DNA of 64,000 nucleotides from Polaribacter porphyrae (GTDB taxonomy: Bacteria; Bacteroidota; Bacteroidia; Flavobacteriales; Flavobacteriaceae): NCBI RefSeq assembly GCF_002954685.1, contig NZ_MSCN01000001.1, forward strand, positions 3,400,375 through 3,464,374, read 5' to 3'. Position numbers and translations under genes: made by a program. Within the stretch, counting starts at the first letter, position 1, and each line of letters starts with the position of its first letter. The notes below the pieces were generated by a model. That model did not search any database and was not told the DNA's origin. It worked only from the letters and a program-made list of their open reading frames with translations. Below are positions 33,969 to 42,781 of this stretch, piece by piece.

Positions 33969-36341
33969 TTAATTATTAGAGTTAATTCTGTTTTCTTCGT
34001 CTCTGTTTTGATTTCTGCTCGATTTTTTCTTACCAAATTTAGAACCAAAACTATAAGATAATCTTAACTGAATATTTTGTCTAGAACCATTGCTTTCAAC
34101 AGCAGCTGTTCCATTTCCATAATCAATATTACCAACAAAACCTCTGTTTAACATTTTATTAAAACCAAGATTTACTTTTAATTTATCATCTAAAAACTTT
34201 TTACCAAAAGAAAAGTCTAATTCTGCCAACCAATCTACTTCTATTTGACCTTCTAAAGCTCCTGTTCCATAGTTTCCACTCATTTCAAAATTAATATCCC
34301 AAGGCAATTCGTAACTAGCTTGAATAAACCAATAGGTGTTCCACTGATTTAAATCTACCCCAAAAGTTGAAGATTGATAATCTGTATTGGTAACAATTAT
34401 ACCTGTGTAACCATCTAACCCTTTTATAAAGCTTAAAGGAGCAAATAATCTAAAATTCCAATTGCTATTATTTTCTACATTTACTTCTTGCTGACGAATT
34501 TGAGCTGTAGTATTGTCTTGTTTTATTAACTGAAAAATAACATCGTCTGTTTTGCTATATCCAATAGTGAAAAACGGTTGTCCTTCATAAGTCAAATTGA
34601 ATTGAAAGTTATTTGTAAAAGATGGTGCTAATCTTGGGTTACCTTCACTTGCAGAAAACGGATCTAAAAATTGCTGAAAAGCATTCAAACTATTATAACC
34701 AGGCCTTTGTATTCTATAACTGTAAGATAAACTTGCCCCTAAAATATCATTAAATTTTCTACTAATACTTGCACTTGGGAATAACTTTTGAATTGGACGT
34801 GGTTGTACTACAGTTTTCGTTTGACCATTTTCCATAAAGGTTGATGTACCATCTGTATTGCTATCTTCATAACGTAAACCTCCAGAGAAAGACCATTTTC
34901 CAAAAGTCGCATTTATTTTTGTGTAGAACGCAAGAATAGTTTCATCAATTACAAACCTACTACTCTCTGTATCTACTGGATCAAAACCTCCATTATTATC
35001 ATCTATAAAAGATTGTAAATCATTATCTGTAGTGACATCTGCAAAACGCGAACCTGCACTTAATTTAAAATTCTCTGTAAATTCTTTTGAGTAATCTAAT
35101 CTGTAGGTTTTTATGTTATAAGTTCCATCTTGTATGTATCTTCTGTCAGTAAAAGGTATTGTGCTACCAGCAACATCATATAAAGTATTTGTGTTATCAT
35201 TTGTAAAATCGATATAATTAAAATCTAACAACAATCTTTCTGAATCTGTTTTATATTCATAATAAGGATTGATGTTATAATTAGTTCTATCTCTATCAAA
35301 ACTATTTTCAGAAAATAAGGTTTCTGTATTGTTAGCATCAGAAATAATTGTTTTACTAGTGGCAATTCTTTCAGAACTTCTAGTGCTTAAACGCCCAGAT
35401 ACACCAATAGAATGTTTGTCATTAATATAATAATCCAAGTTTCCAGAAATTGTATTGTTAACTGGGTCATAAGGCTCTTTGGTAACTTGGTCATACGTTT
35501 CATTACCTACAGTTCTTACTAAAAACAAATCATCTCTCCAAGTAGGTTGAGAGTGGTTTACTCTAGCTTGCCAATTTAATTTGTTTTTATAGCTAGCAAT
35601 AGAAAAACTAGTTCCATATTCAAAACCTTCATCTTCTCCAACCCAAGCAGTTGCACTACCATGAGTTCCTAAACGAACATTTTTCTTTAAAATGATATTA
35701 ATGATAGCTCCAGAACCAGATGCTTCATATTCTGCACCTGGTTGCTCTATAACTTCAATTTTAGCAATATTATCTGCAGGGAAATCACGCAATAATGTTT
35801 CTACATCCATATATTCTGTAGTTTTATTGTTGATTAATATTCTAACTCCTCTGTTACCAGCAATAGAAATTCCATTATTGGTAACTAACACTCCAGGTAT
35901 TTTACGCATAACATCTTGTAAATTGGTGTTTATCATTTCCGATTTTTCTAAATCTACAATCAGTTTTTCTGCAGTTTGTCTAATTACAGGACGTTTACTT
36001 TTTATGACAACTTCATTTAAAGTTTGGCTTTCTTCTTTTAGAGTAATATTGAAAGTTTTATTTTCATTTAATTGAAATTCTGCTATTTTTTCTGTCTTAA
36101 AACCTAACATCGAAATTTCCATTTTGTATTTTCCTGTTGAAAGATTTTCAACACTAAAAAAGCCATTGTCATCTGTAACTGCTCCTTTTGGGTTTTGTTC
36201 GTCACCAGTTTTATATACAATAATATTTGCGAATGGTAGTGATTCTTTTTGTTCGTCAATTATTTTCCCTGTGATTTTGTATTGAGAAAAAATGGATAAG
36301 CTACTAAAAATAATAAGTAAGGTTGTGATAGTTTTTTTCAT
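33969..36341 (-). CDS. Outer-membrane beta-barrel receptor (TonB-dependent-like, OMP_b-brl_3 family)
   Basis: 790 residues from the ATG at 36341 (MKKTITTLLIIFSSLSIFSQ, a signal peptide); an upstream in-frame TTG at 36362 is not favoured. Order: carboxypeptidase-regulatory-like domain (about 22-105), plug domain (about 115-220, with DVMRKIPGVLV and GNRGVRILINNK) and a large barrel ending RLSYSFGSKFGKK. The plug and barrel follow the OMP_b-brl_3 family rather than SusC. The last residues are charged (NQNRDEENRINSNN) after the final barrel strand. First gene of an operon with kinase, hydrolase and regulator, so it may deliver or sense the ligand that this two-component system responds to. Confidence 0.88.
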   Translation of the reverse strand: MKKTITTLLIIFSSLSIFSQYKITGKIIDEQKESLPFANIIVYKTGDEQNPKGAVTDDNGFFSVENLSTGKYKMEISMLGFKTEKIAEFQLNENKTFNITLKEESQTLNEVVIKSKRPVIRQTAEKLIVDLEKSEMINTNLQDVMRKIPGVLVTNNGISIAGNRGVRILINNKTTEYMDVETLLRDFPADNIAKIEVIEQPGAEYEASGSGAIINIILKKNVRLGTHGSATAWVGEDEGFEYGTSFSIASYKNKLNWQARVNHSQPTWRDDLFLVRTVGNETYDQVTKEPYDPVNNTISGNLDYYINDKHSIGVSGRLSTRSSERIATSKTIISDANNTETLFSENSFDRDRTNYNINPYYEYKTDSERLLLDFNYIDFTNDNTNTLYDVAGSTIPFTDRRYIQDGTYNIKTYRLDYSKEFTENFKLSAGSRFADVTTDNDLQSFIDDNNGGFDPVDTESSRFVIDETILAFYTKINATFGKWSFSGGLRYEDSNTDGTSTFMENGQTKTVVQPRPIQKLFPSASISRKFNDILGASLSYSYRIQRPGYNSLNAFQQFLDPFSASEGNPRLAPSFTNNFQFNLTYEGQPFFTIGYSKTDDVIFQLIKQDNTTAQIRQQEVNVENNSNWNFRLFAPLSFIKGLDGYTGIIVTNTDYQSSTFGVDLNQWNTYWFIQASYELPWDINFEMSGNYGTGALEGQIEVDWLAELDFSFGKKFLDDKLKVNLGFNKMLNRGFVGNIDYGNGTAAVESNGSRQNIQLRLSYSFGSKFGKKKSSRNQNRDEENRINSNN

Positions 36342-36493
36342 TGTCTTTGTTTTACACTTCAAAATTGGTTGATTATTAGGCGTTAAAAAATTAGAATCTG
36401 ATGAATTGGGTTAAAATTCCGATAAAGAGATATTTATTCTCTATGTTGTTAAGACGTAAAATATTCTTAAATAGTTTCCTTACATTAATAAAA

Positions 36494-36524
36494 AATCGCC
36501 TATAAACTAGATTTATAGGCGATT
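36494..36524 (-). terminator. Perfect hairpin terminator upstream of the receptor gene
   Basis: AATCGCCTATAAA / TTTATAGGCGATT, 13-bp perfect stem with a 5-base loop. On the minus strand it is followed by TTTTT, so it ends a leftward transcript about 150 bases before the receptor ATG. It is either a second terminator for the 36700-38237 genes or an attenuator/small RNA end. Confidence 0.75.
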
Positions 36525-36600
36525 CTTGTGTTTTTATTTGTTTGATTATTGAATAACTATGTTTTATTATCCAAAATTGGATTAAAAGCATACATAAAAA

Positions 36601-36627
36601 AAATAAACCTTTTGAAACGGGTTATTT
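36601..36627 (-). terminator. Terminator after the minus-strand membrane protein gene
   Basis: On the minus strand AAATAACC / GGTTTATTT forms a short stem, then a long T-rich run (RNA end about 36590). It lies 73 bases after the stop of the gene at 36700. Confidence 0.5.
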
Positions 36628-36699
36628 CTGATAAATAATTATTTATTATCTATTAAAAAATCTAGCATATAACAAAATGGTTAGTGTAAAATAGTTGTA

Positions 36700-37122
36700 C
36701 TACATCAACAGCAATCGAAAAACTAATAAAAAAGACCATAAAAAGGTTCTAACCCTGTTGTTAAAAACTAGTTTTTGTAGCGTAATTTCGGTGTAATTAG
36801 AGTTTGAAATCTTATTATGTAAAGGAACAAATACAGTAAAAGTATATATCCAAAGAAATACAACCAAAAAAGTATAAACACTATTTTTAAGACTAAACTG
36901 ATAAATAATTAGCATTAAAGAAAATACCAGTTGATATAGCATTAAAGGTATTACAATAAGTGCGATTCTAGAGGTATATTTGTTGTGCCAAATAACTAGA
37001 TTTTCTTTTTTATAATAGAGAAAACTTGGGTAAATAATTAATTGTACCATCCAAATTAATACAACTAAACCAGCATCTATTAGTAAAGAATATTGTTTTA
37101 AATACAGAAAATAGATTTCCAT
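36700..37122 (-). CDS. Four-helix membrane protein, function unknown
   Basis: 140 residues, strongly hydrophobic with four membrane segments (about 10-32, 50-73, 80-98, 118-138). Conserved-looking polar positions are HNKYTSR and VPLHNKIS. It follows the DUF2237 gene after 3 bases, so they are cotranscribed. I do not recognise the family with certainty. Confidence 0.7.
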   Translation of the reverse strand: MEIYFLYLKQYSLLIDAGLVVLIWMVQLIIYPSFLYYKKENLVIWHNKYTSRIALIVIPLMLYQLVFSLMLIIYQFSLKNSVYTFLVVFLWIYTFTVFVPLHNKISNSNYTEITLQKLVFNNRVRTFLWSFLLVFRLLLM

Positions 37123-37125
37123 AAT

Positions 37126-37488
37126 TTAATCTTGATATTCATATTTTTTTAAAATATCTAAAGAAGTGTATTGTAAAGATTTAATATGGGTAGCTTCTAA
37201 TATTACTTTTGGAGCTTTACCAGCATTTTCTGCTTCTAACCATCTAGAAATACACAAACACCATTTATCTCCGGGTTTTAATCCGAGAAAATTCCATTGT
37301 GGAATGGGTGTAATTAAATCATTTCCTCTACTAGCTGAATAATCTAAAAAATCTTTGGTTACAACTGCACATACTGTATGAGTACCAAAATCATCTTTAG
37401 TAGTTCTGCAAAAACCATCTCTAAAAAAGCCAGTAATAGGTTTATAACAACAAGCCATAAGAGGCTTATTGTAAACATTTAATTCCAT
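37126..37488 (-). CDS. DUF2237 family protein
   Basis: 120 residues, starting ELNVYNKPLMACCYKPITGFFRDGFC, then TGxHTVCAVVT-like GTHTVCAVVTKDFL, SRGNDLITPIP and FPGLKPGDKWCLC-like FLGLKPGDKWCLCISRW. This is the full pattern of DUF2237, a small cytoplasmic family with conserved Cys, Gly and Trp residues and no established reaction. Lengths agree (about 120). It is cotranscribed with the membrane protein downstream. Confidence 0.88.
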   Translation of the reverse strand: MELNVYNKPLMACCYKPITGFFRDGFCRTTKDDFGTHTVCAVVTKDFLDYSASRGNDLITPIPQWNFLGLKPGDKWCLCISRWLEAENAGKAPKVILEATHIKSLQYTSLDILKKYEYQD

Positions 37489-37538
37489 TTATTGATTTTT
37501 TAACAAAAAAACAGCTTTTAAGTTATAATTTAATCAAG

Positions 37539-38237
37539 TTAATCTCTACTACCAAGAACCTGCATTCCCCAATATAATAACATAGCTAAAGAACCTAAAG
37601 CAGCAACTAAATACGTTCTTGCAGCCCATTTTAAGGCATCTGTAGAGCCAGCTAATTCTTGTTGAGAAACCATGTTTTTATTTTTTAACCATCTTAAGGC
37701 TCTATTACTAGCATCATATTCTACAGGTAAAGTCACAAAACTAAATAGCGTAGCTAGAGCCATCATAGCTAAACCAGCCACAGCAATATAAAATCCAATT
37801 CCAGAAGCTCCAGAAGCAGCACCTAAAATCAAACCACCAATTACCAACCATTGAGAAAATTTTGATGAAATACTAACCATAGGAACTAATTTAGAACGCA
37901 TGGTTAACCAATCGTAAGCAGTTGCATGTTGTACAGCATGCCCAACTTCATGAGCAGCAACAGCAGCAGCAGCAGCATTTCTTTGATTGTAAACAGCTTC
38001 ACTTAAATTTACAGTTTTATCTTTCGGATTGTAATGATCTGTTAGTCTACCAGGAGTAGAAATTACCTTTACATCATAAATACCATAGTCTGCTAACATT
38101 TTTTGTGCTATTTCTGCACCACTTAATCCATTTCTTAAACCTACTTTAGAATATTTATCAAATTTTCTTTTTAAGGTATTGCTAACTAGCCAACTTACTA
38201 AAGAAATTACACCAATTAAAATATAAAAACCCATCAT
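37539..38237 (-). CDS. Membrane zinc metallopeptidase, YugP type
   Basis: 232 residues. A first membrane segment (about 2-18) and two or three more after the catalytic domain (about 128-150, 152-172, 205-225). The zinc site is HEVGHAVQHA (HExxH, residues about 96-100) within AAAAAVAAHEVGHAVQH. The segment VISTPGRLTDHYNPKDKTVNLSE is typical of the Zn_peptidase_2/YugP family. Likely an inner-membrane peptidase of unknown substrate. First gene of the leftward group that includes DUF2237. Confidence 0.9.
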   Translation of the reverse strand: MMGFYILIGVISLVSWLVSNTLKRKFDKYSKVGLRNGLSGAEIAQKMLADYGIYDVKVISTPGRLTDHYNPKDKTVNLSEAVYNQRNAAAAAVAAHEVGHAVQHATAYDWLTMRSKLVPMVSISSKFSQWLVIGGLILGAASGASGIGFYIAVAGLAMMALATLFSFVTLPVEYDASNRALRWLKNKNMVSQQELAGSTDALKWAARTYLVAALGSLAMLLYWGMQVLGSRD

Positions 38238-38381
38238 AATTTATAGTATTTTAAAATTATATCATTTTTGTTTGATAAATTTACAACATAAAGTATTCCA
38301 AAACTTTTTTTTGCTTTAAAAATAATGTTTTGACGTATTTATAGTCTGTATTTTAATAGTTTATTAAGAATTAATGCCATA

Positions 38382-39425
38382 ATGACAACACAACCTAACA
38401 TACTTATTGTTTATACAGGAGGTACAATTGGAATGGTTAAAGATTACAAAACAAATGCACTTAAAGCATTTGATTTTAGTCAAATTATCAAAAATATTCC
38501 AGAAATCGAGCAGTTAAACTGTACAATTAGTAGTATTTCTTTTGATGAACCTATAGATTCATCAAACATGAATACCAATTACTATAAACAAATTGTTGAA
38601 ATTATAGAAAATAACTACCTAGATTTTGATGGTTTTGTTGTTTTAACAGGTTCAGATACCATGTCTTACATTTCTTCTGCTATTAGTTTTATGATAGAGA
38701 ATTTGCAGAAACCTATCATATTTACTGGCTCACAATTACCAATAGGTGATTTAAGAACTGATGCTAAAGAAAATTTAATAACATCAATAGAAATAGCATC
38801 AAAAAGAAAAAATGGAAAATCTATAATAAACGAAGTCTGTTTATATTTTGAGTATAAATTGTACAGAGCTAATAGAACAACTAAAATTAACGCAGAGCAA
38901 TTTGAGGCTTTTACCTCAATGAATTATCCGCCTTTAGCAGAAAGTGGAGTAAACTTGTATTTTAATGAGTACTATTTACATCAACCTAAAAAGGAAGTAC
39001 AAGATTTAGTTATAAGAAAAGATTTAGTTACAGATATAATAGTTTTAAAATTATTTCCAGGAATCACAGAAAGTATCGTTAAACACATATTAGAGATAAA
39101 AAATTTAAAAGGAGTTGTTCTAGAAACTTATGGTGCAGGTAATGCACCTACAGAAAAATGGTTTTTAGAATTGTTAGAAAAAGCAGTTTTTAAAGGAATT
39201 AGAATTGTAAACGTAACACAGTGTGTAGGAGGAAGTGTTGTTCAGGGGCATTATGAAACAAGTCTAGGTTTAAAGCATATTGGTGTAGTTGGTGGTAAAG
39301 ACATAACTACAGAATCTGCAATTGCAAAAATGATGTATTTGCTGAATGAAAATTTATCTAGAAATGAATTTGAAAAATACTTTTTAAAATCGTTAAGAGG
39401 AGAGATTTCTGAAAATGTAAGTTAA
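38382..39425 (+). CDS. ansA: L-asparaginase, type I
   Basis: 347 residues. Two catalytic threonine motifs: IVYTGGTIGMV (residues 9-19) and VVLTGSDTM (86-94), with the downstream Lys in DLRTDAKENL. No signal peptide, so it is the cytoplasmic (type I) form, hydrolysing asparagine to aspartate and ammonia. It precedes the ExbB/ExbD/PorT group and lies near rpoN and asnS, an order seen in other flavobacteria. A 226-base gap to exbB separates them. Confidence 0.95.
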   Translation: MTTQPNILIVYTGGTIGMVKDYKTNALKAFDFSQIIKNIPEIEQLNCTISSISFDEPIDSSNMNTNYYKQIVEIIENNYLDFDGFVVLTGSDTMSYISSAISFMIENLQKPIIFTGSQLPIGDLRTDAKENLITSIEIASKRKNGKSIINEVCLYFEYKLYRANRTTKINAEQFEAFTSMNYPPLAESGVNLYFNEYYLHQPKKEVQDLVIRKDLVTDIIVLKLFPGITESIVKHILEIKNLKGVVLETYGAGNAPTEKWFLELLEKAVFKGIRIVNVTQCVGGSVVQGHYETSLGLKHIGVVGGKDITTESAIAKMMYLLNENLSRNEFEKYFLKSLRGEISENVS

Positions 39426-39651
39426 GAAATTGTAAAGTATTTAAAAATATTAGCAAATTAATCTGAAAAAAAAGAAATCACTAAAAAAAAATTTTTTTAT
39501 GCCTAACATTTTTTGTTACTTGGCACTCGCTTAAAAGAAAATTAATCAAACTAAACTGTCAAAATGATAGAAAGTAAGTTAGTTTTTCTTTATTTGAGCT
39601 GAAAATTTATATCTTTAACCCGTTAACTATTAAAATTAATTTATAACAAAG

Positions 39652-40380
39652 ATGAAAAAAGTAGTAAATGTCTTATCTGTAATAGGATTTATGTTTTTTG
39701 GAGCTATTCAATCAACTTTTGCACAAGAGGCAGCAAAAACAACTGAAGAACCAACGTTTCACCAAATATTAAAGCAAAACTTTATTGATGGTGGACCAGG
39801 ATTTATGGGAATTGTATTAGTAGCTTTAATTTTAGGTTTAGCTATTGCTATCGAAAGAATTATTTACTTAAATATGGCTACAACCAATACAAAAAAATTG
39901 TTAGCTAATGTAGATGACGCTTTAAGTTCAGGTGGTGTAGAAGCTGCTAAAGAAGTTTGTAGAAATACAAAAGGACCAGTTGCATCTATCTTTTACCAAG
40001 GTTTAGATAGAGTAGATGAAGGTGTTGAAGAAGCTGAAAAAGCAGTAGTTGCTTATGGAGGTGTACAAATGGGGCAATTAGAAAAAAATGTATCTTGGGT
40101 ATCTTTATTTATTGCACTGGCACCAATGCTTGGTTTCATGGGTACAGTAATTGGTATGATTGGAGCATTTAATGACATTGCTGTTGCAAATGATATTTCG
40201 CCAGCAGTAGTTGCAGATGGTATTAAAGTAGCCTTATTAACAACTGTATTTGGTCTTATTGTTGCAATTATCCTACAAATATTTTACAACTACATAGTTG
40301 CAAAAATAGATGGTATTGTAAACAACATGGAAGACGCATCTATCTCTTTAATAGATTTACTAGTTAAATATAAAAAATAA
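39652..40380 (+). CDS. exbB: MotA/TolQ/ExbB proton channel family protein
   Basis: 242 residues. An N-terminal hydrophobic segment resembling a signal peptide (VLSVIGFMFFGAIQSTFAQ) is followed by three membrane segments: about 52-75, 135-165 and 175-205. The channel core shows GxxGTVIGMIGAF (about 162-175: LGFMGTVIGMIGAFND) and the TTVFGLIVAIILQIFYNYI segment. It should form the pentameric proton channel that, with ExbD, energises TonB-type or T9SS-related outer-membrane processes. First gene of a five-gene group leading to porT. No convincing promoter was found; a TATCTTTA near 39610 is only a partial -7 match. Confidence 0.93.
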   Translation: MKKVVNVLSVIGFMFFGAIQSTFAQEAAKTTEEPTFHQILKQNFIDGGPGFMGIVLVALILGLAIAIERIIYLNMATTNTKKLLANVDDALSSGGVEAAKEVCRNTKGPVASIFYQGLDRVDEGVEEAEKAVVAYGGVQMGQLEKNVSWVSLFIALAPMLGFMGTVIGMIGAFNDIAVANDISPAVVADGIKVALLTTVFGLIVAIILQIFYNYIVAKIDGIVNNMEDASISLIDLLVKYKK

Positions 40381-40388
40381 AAACAAAT

Positions 40389-40856
40389 ATGAAAAGTAAC
40401 AAAATATTAAGCATCGTTATAGCTGTTATAGCTCTTGTAGGCGCTTTCCTTTTCATAAGAGTTTTAATGGAGGATAAAGTTGATATTGAAGAAAATGTAA
40501 ACAACTTGCAGAACACGGTTGTAAGTCCTTTAATTTCTTTTTCCTATTGGTTGTTTATCATTAGTGTGATAGCTACTATAGCTTTGTCTTTATGGAGTTT
40601 AATTAGAAACCCAGAAAACTTAAAGAAAACTCTTGGAGGTTTACTAGTGTTAGCAGTATTTCTTGCCATTGCCTATTTCTTATCGGATAGTGCAGCAGTT
40701 TACGATGCAAACGGTTTAAAAGTACTACCTGGAGGAGAAGAAGGTTCTGCCACAAATAAGTGGGTAGGTACTGGTATATGGTACAGTGTAATTTTAGGGG
40801 GTATAGCAAGTGTATTCTTTGTTTGGGATTTAGTAAAAGGTTTAGTAAAATCATAA
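40389..40856 (+). CDS. Membrane protein between exbB and exbD, function unknown
   Basis: 155 residues with four membrane segments (about 5-25, 53-75, 82-103, 125-150). It begins 8 bases after exbB and ends 4 bases before exbD, so it belongs to the same operon. The extracytoplasmic loops contain MEDKVDIEENVNNLQN and DANGLKVLPGGEEGS. I do not recognise a domain family, but the placement suggests an accessory subunit of the ExbB/ExbD motor. Confidence 0.8.
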   Translation: MKSNKILSIVIAVIALVGAFLFIRVLMEDKVDIEENVNNLQNTVVSPLISFSYWLFIISVIATIALSLWSLIRNPENLKKTLGGLLVLAVFLAIAYFLSDSAAVYDANGLKVLPGGEEGSATNKWVGTGIWYSVILGGIASVFFVWDLVKGLVKS

Positions 40857-40860
40857 AACT

Positions 40861-41505
40861 ATGGCAAGAAGAGAAAATCCAGAAATTAATGCAGGTTCAA
40901 TGGCAGATATTGCTTTTCTGTTATTAATTTTCTTTTTAGTAACTACCACTATGAATGTAGATTCTGGTGTTTCTAAAAAGTTATCAGAAAAGCCACCACC
41001 AGATTATGTACCACCAGTAATTAAAGAGAAAAATATATTTGAGGTAAACATCAATAGAAATAATGAACTTCTAGTGGAAGACGAAGCTATGGAGATAAAA
41101 GATTTAAAAGATGCTGCTGTAGAATTTATCGATAATGGAGGAGGTTTAGGAAAACCTGGTGAAGATGGAACTCCAGGTACTAAATGCGATTATTGTAAAG
41201 GCGAAAGAAGTGAATCTTCTTCAGATCATCCTAATAAAGCAATTATTTCTGTCCAAAGTGATAGAGGAACAGAATATGGCACATATATTGCAGTGCAAAA
41301 CGAGTTGTTGAGAGCTTATACACAGTTAAGAAATAGACTTTCTAAAGAACGTTATGGTGTAAGTTATGAAGAGCTTGAAAAGCAATATAAAGATGCAAAG
41401 AAAAGTGCTGATACTAAATCGCTTGTTGATCAGTTAAAGAGAAAGGTTGAAGATATCAAGGTTTCATATCCTCAAATTATTTCTGATGCAGAACCAACAT
41501 CTTAA
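40861..41505 (+). CDS. exbD: ExbD/TolR-family protein with extended CxxC-containing periplasmic domain
   Basis: 214 residues. One membrane segment with the proton-carrying Asp in GSMADIAFLLLIFFLVTTTM (residues 12-31). The periplasmic part is longer than in classical ExbD (about 140): it includes a glycine-rich stretch (GGGLGKPGEDGTPG) followed by CDYCKG (CxxC, about residues 110-115), and a C-terminal helical, charged tail (LSKERYGVSYEELEKQYKD). ExbD couples the proton motive force to TonB or to the T9SS/gliding machinery. The extension may be redox-sensitive or bind a metal; this is inference. A second exbD follows after 25 bases. Confidence 0.92.
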   Translation: MARRENPEINAGSMADIAFLLLIFFLVTTTMNVDSGVSKKLSEKPPPDYVPPVIKEKNIFEVNINRNNELLVEDEAMEIKDLKDAAVEFIDNGGGLGKPGEDGTPGTKCDYCKGERSESSSDHPNKAIISVQSDRGTEYGTYIAVQNELLRAYTQLRNRLSKERYGVSYEELEKQYKDAKKSADTKSLVDQLKRKVEDIKVSYPQIISDAEPTS

Positions 41506-41530
41506 AAATTAATCTTTAAAATTTAACGAT

Positions 41531-41998
41531 ATGTCTAAATTTAGAAAGAAGAAAAAAGGGATGCCAGCTGTAAATACAGCTTCATTACCAGATATCGTTT
41601 TCATGTTATTGTTTTTCTTCATGGTTACAACAACTATGAGAGAAACTGATTTGAGAATTGAAAATCCGAGATTGCCTAGTGCAACTGAAATTAAGAAGTT
41701 AGAAGATAAAAGTTTAGTATCTACTATTTATGTAGGTAAATCAAAAGATCCTAATAGAGATGGAGTTGGTTATAACAAAATTCAATTGAATGATAAAATA
41801 GCTACTGCAGATCAGGTGCCTAACTTTATTTTTAGTAAAAGAGATAAAATAGCAGAAGCTTTACATCCTTTTATGACAACTTCTATAAAAGCTGATAAAG
41901 AGTCTAATGTTGGTACAATTACAGATATAAGACTTAAGTTAAGAGATGTTAACGCTTTAAAGGTTAGTTATTCTACCCAAAAAGGGTCGAACAATTAA
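41531..41998 (+). CDS. exbD: ExbD/TolR-family protein
   Basis: 155 residues, normal ExbD size. Short basic N-terminus (SKFRKKKKGMP), then the Asp-containing membrane helix ASLPDIVFMLLFFFMVTTTM (about 17-36) and a periplasmic domain. Second copy of the family in the operon, so ExbD heterodimers are possible. Terminated by a perfect hairpin just downstream; porT has its own start after it. Confidence 0.93.
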   Translation: MSKFRKKKKGMPAVNTASLPDIVFMLLFFFMVTTTMRETDLRIENPRLPSATEIKKLEDKSLVSTIYVGKSKDPNRDGVGYNKIQLNDKIATADQVPNFIFSKRDKIAEALHPFMTTSIKADKESNVGTITDIRLKLRDVNALKVSYSTQKGSNN

Positions 41999-42014
41999 TT
42001 TACAAATATCTTAC

Positions 42015-42050
42015 AAAAAGGGTAATTCAATTTTTGAATTACCCTTTTTT
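42015..42050 (+). terminator. Rho-independent terminator after the second exbD
   Basis: Perfect stem AAAAAGGGTAATTCAA / TTGAATTACCCTTTTT with a 3-base loop, ending in six T. Confidence 0.93.
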
Positions 42051-42109
42051 ATTTTTTAAAATATACTTTTCTTTGAAATAATGTATCTTTATAAGAGTTA
42101 ATAATATAA

Positions 42110-42781
42110 ATGAGAAACACAATTTTATTCTTTTTATTACTCGTAAGCACTTTTACTGTAAATGCTCAAAAAGATTCCTTACAACTTGGAGATAGGTATG
42201 CAGATGATCAACTCTATCTTTCAGTTTCTTATGCTCAATTTTTAAATCAACCACAACCAATTACAAGAAGTGGTTTTTCTTATGGTTTATCAACTGGTTT
42301 CATAAAAGACATTATCTTAAATAAAAGAGGTAATATATCTATTGCTACAGGTGTAGGTTATGGATTTGATTTTTTTAACCACAAATTAAAAGTAGAAGAA
42401 ATCAATGGAAATACAATTTTTAGTTCCTCTCCAAGTAGTAGTAATGTCTTTAAATCTCACAATTTAGAGTTCCCTATAGAATTAAGATGGAGAACATCAA
42501 CTGCAAGAAAATATAGTTTTTGGAGAATTTATGGAGGTGTAAAGTTCTTATATAACTTTTCAAATACATTTAAAGTAGAGGAGAATAGTACAGTGGCTAA
42601 ATATAAAAATATTAGTAATTATAATAACTTTCAATACGGCTTAACACTTTCAGCTGGTTATGATGAGTTTAATATTAATGTATTTTATAGTTTAAGACCT
42701 ATTTTTAATAATGCTACTATAAGTGGAGAAGATATTAATACAAGTATTTTAAAGTTTGGATTTATTTTCTATATCTTATAA
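42110..42781 (+). CDS. porT: Type IX secretion/gliding outer-membrane protein PorT
   Basis: 223 residues. Signal peptide MRNTILFFLLLVSTFTVNAQ, then an eight-stranded outer-membrane barrel (TGFIKDIILNKRGNISIATGVGYGFDFF, LEFPIELRWRTS, FWRIYGGVKFLY in pieces). The pattern and the location between exbD and rpoN/asnS agree with PorT of flavobacteria, a component needed for T9SS export. The window's T9SS cargo (14073-16793 and 17779-20778) would depend on this machinery. Its 3' end overlaps the convergent membrane protein gene by 6 bases. Confidence 0.88.
   Translation: MRNTILFFLLLVSTFTVNAQKDSLQLGDRYADDQLYLSVSYAQFLNQPQPITRSGFSYGLSTGFIKDIILNKRGNISIATGVGYGFDFFNHKLKVEEINGNTIFSSSPSSSNVFKSHNLEFPIELRWRTSTARKYSFWRIYGGVKFLYNFSNTFKVEENSTVAKYKNISNYNNFQYGLTLSAGYDEFNINVFYSLRPIFNNATISGEDINTSILKFGFIFYIL

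Larger units (their letters stand above)
36363..36699. other. Intergenic region without a recognised gene
   Basis: 337 bases between the receptor operon and the membrane-protein gene, both on the minus strand. It holds two terminator-like hairpins (36494-36524 and 36601-36627). An open frame of 66 codons at 36391-36591 on the minus strand runs straight through the first hairpin and has no recognisable features; I do not call it. Confidence 0.5.

Noticed and set aside
36391..36591. 66-codon minus-strand frame upstream of the receptor operon
   Set aside because: It runs through a perfect terminator hairpin and has no start context, signal or family resemblance.
39519..39536. Possible sigma-54 promoter (TTGGCAC) upstream of exbB
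   Set aside because: The -24 half matches, but the -12 position has AA in place of GC at the required spacing, and no enhancer-binding protein gene is near.
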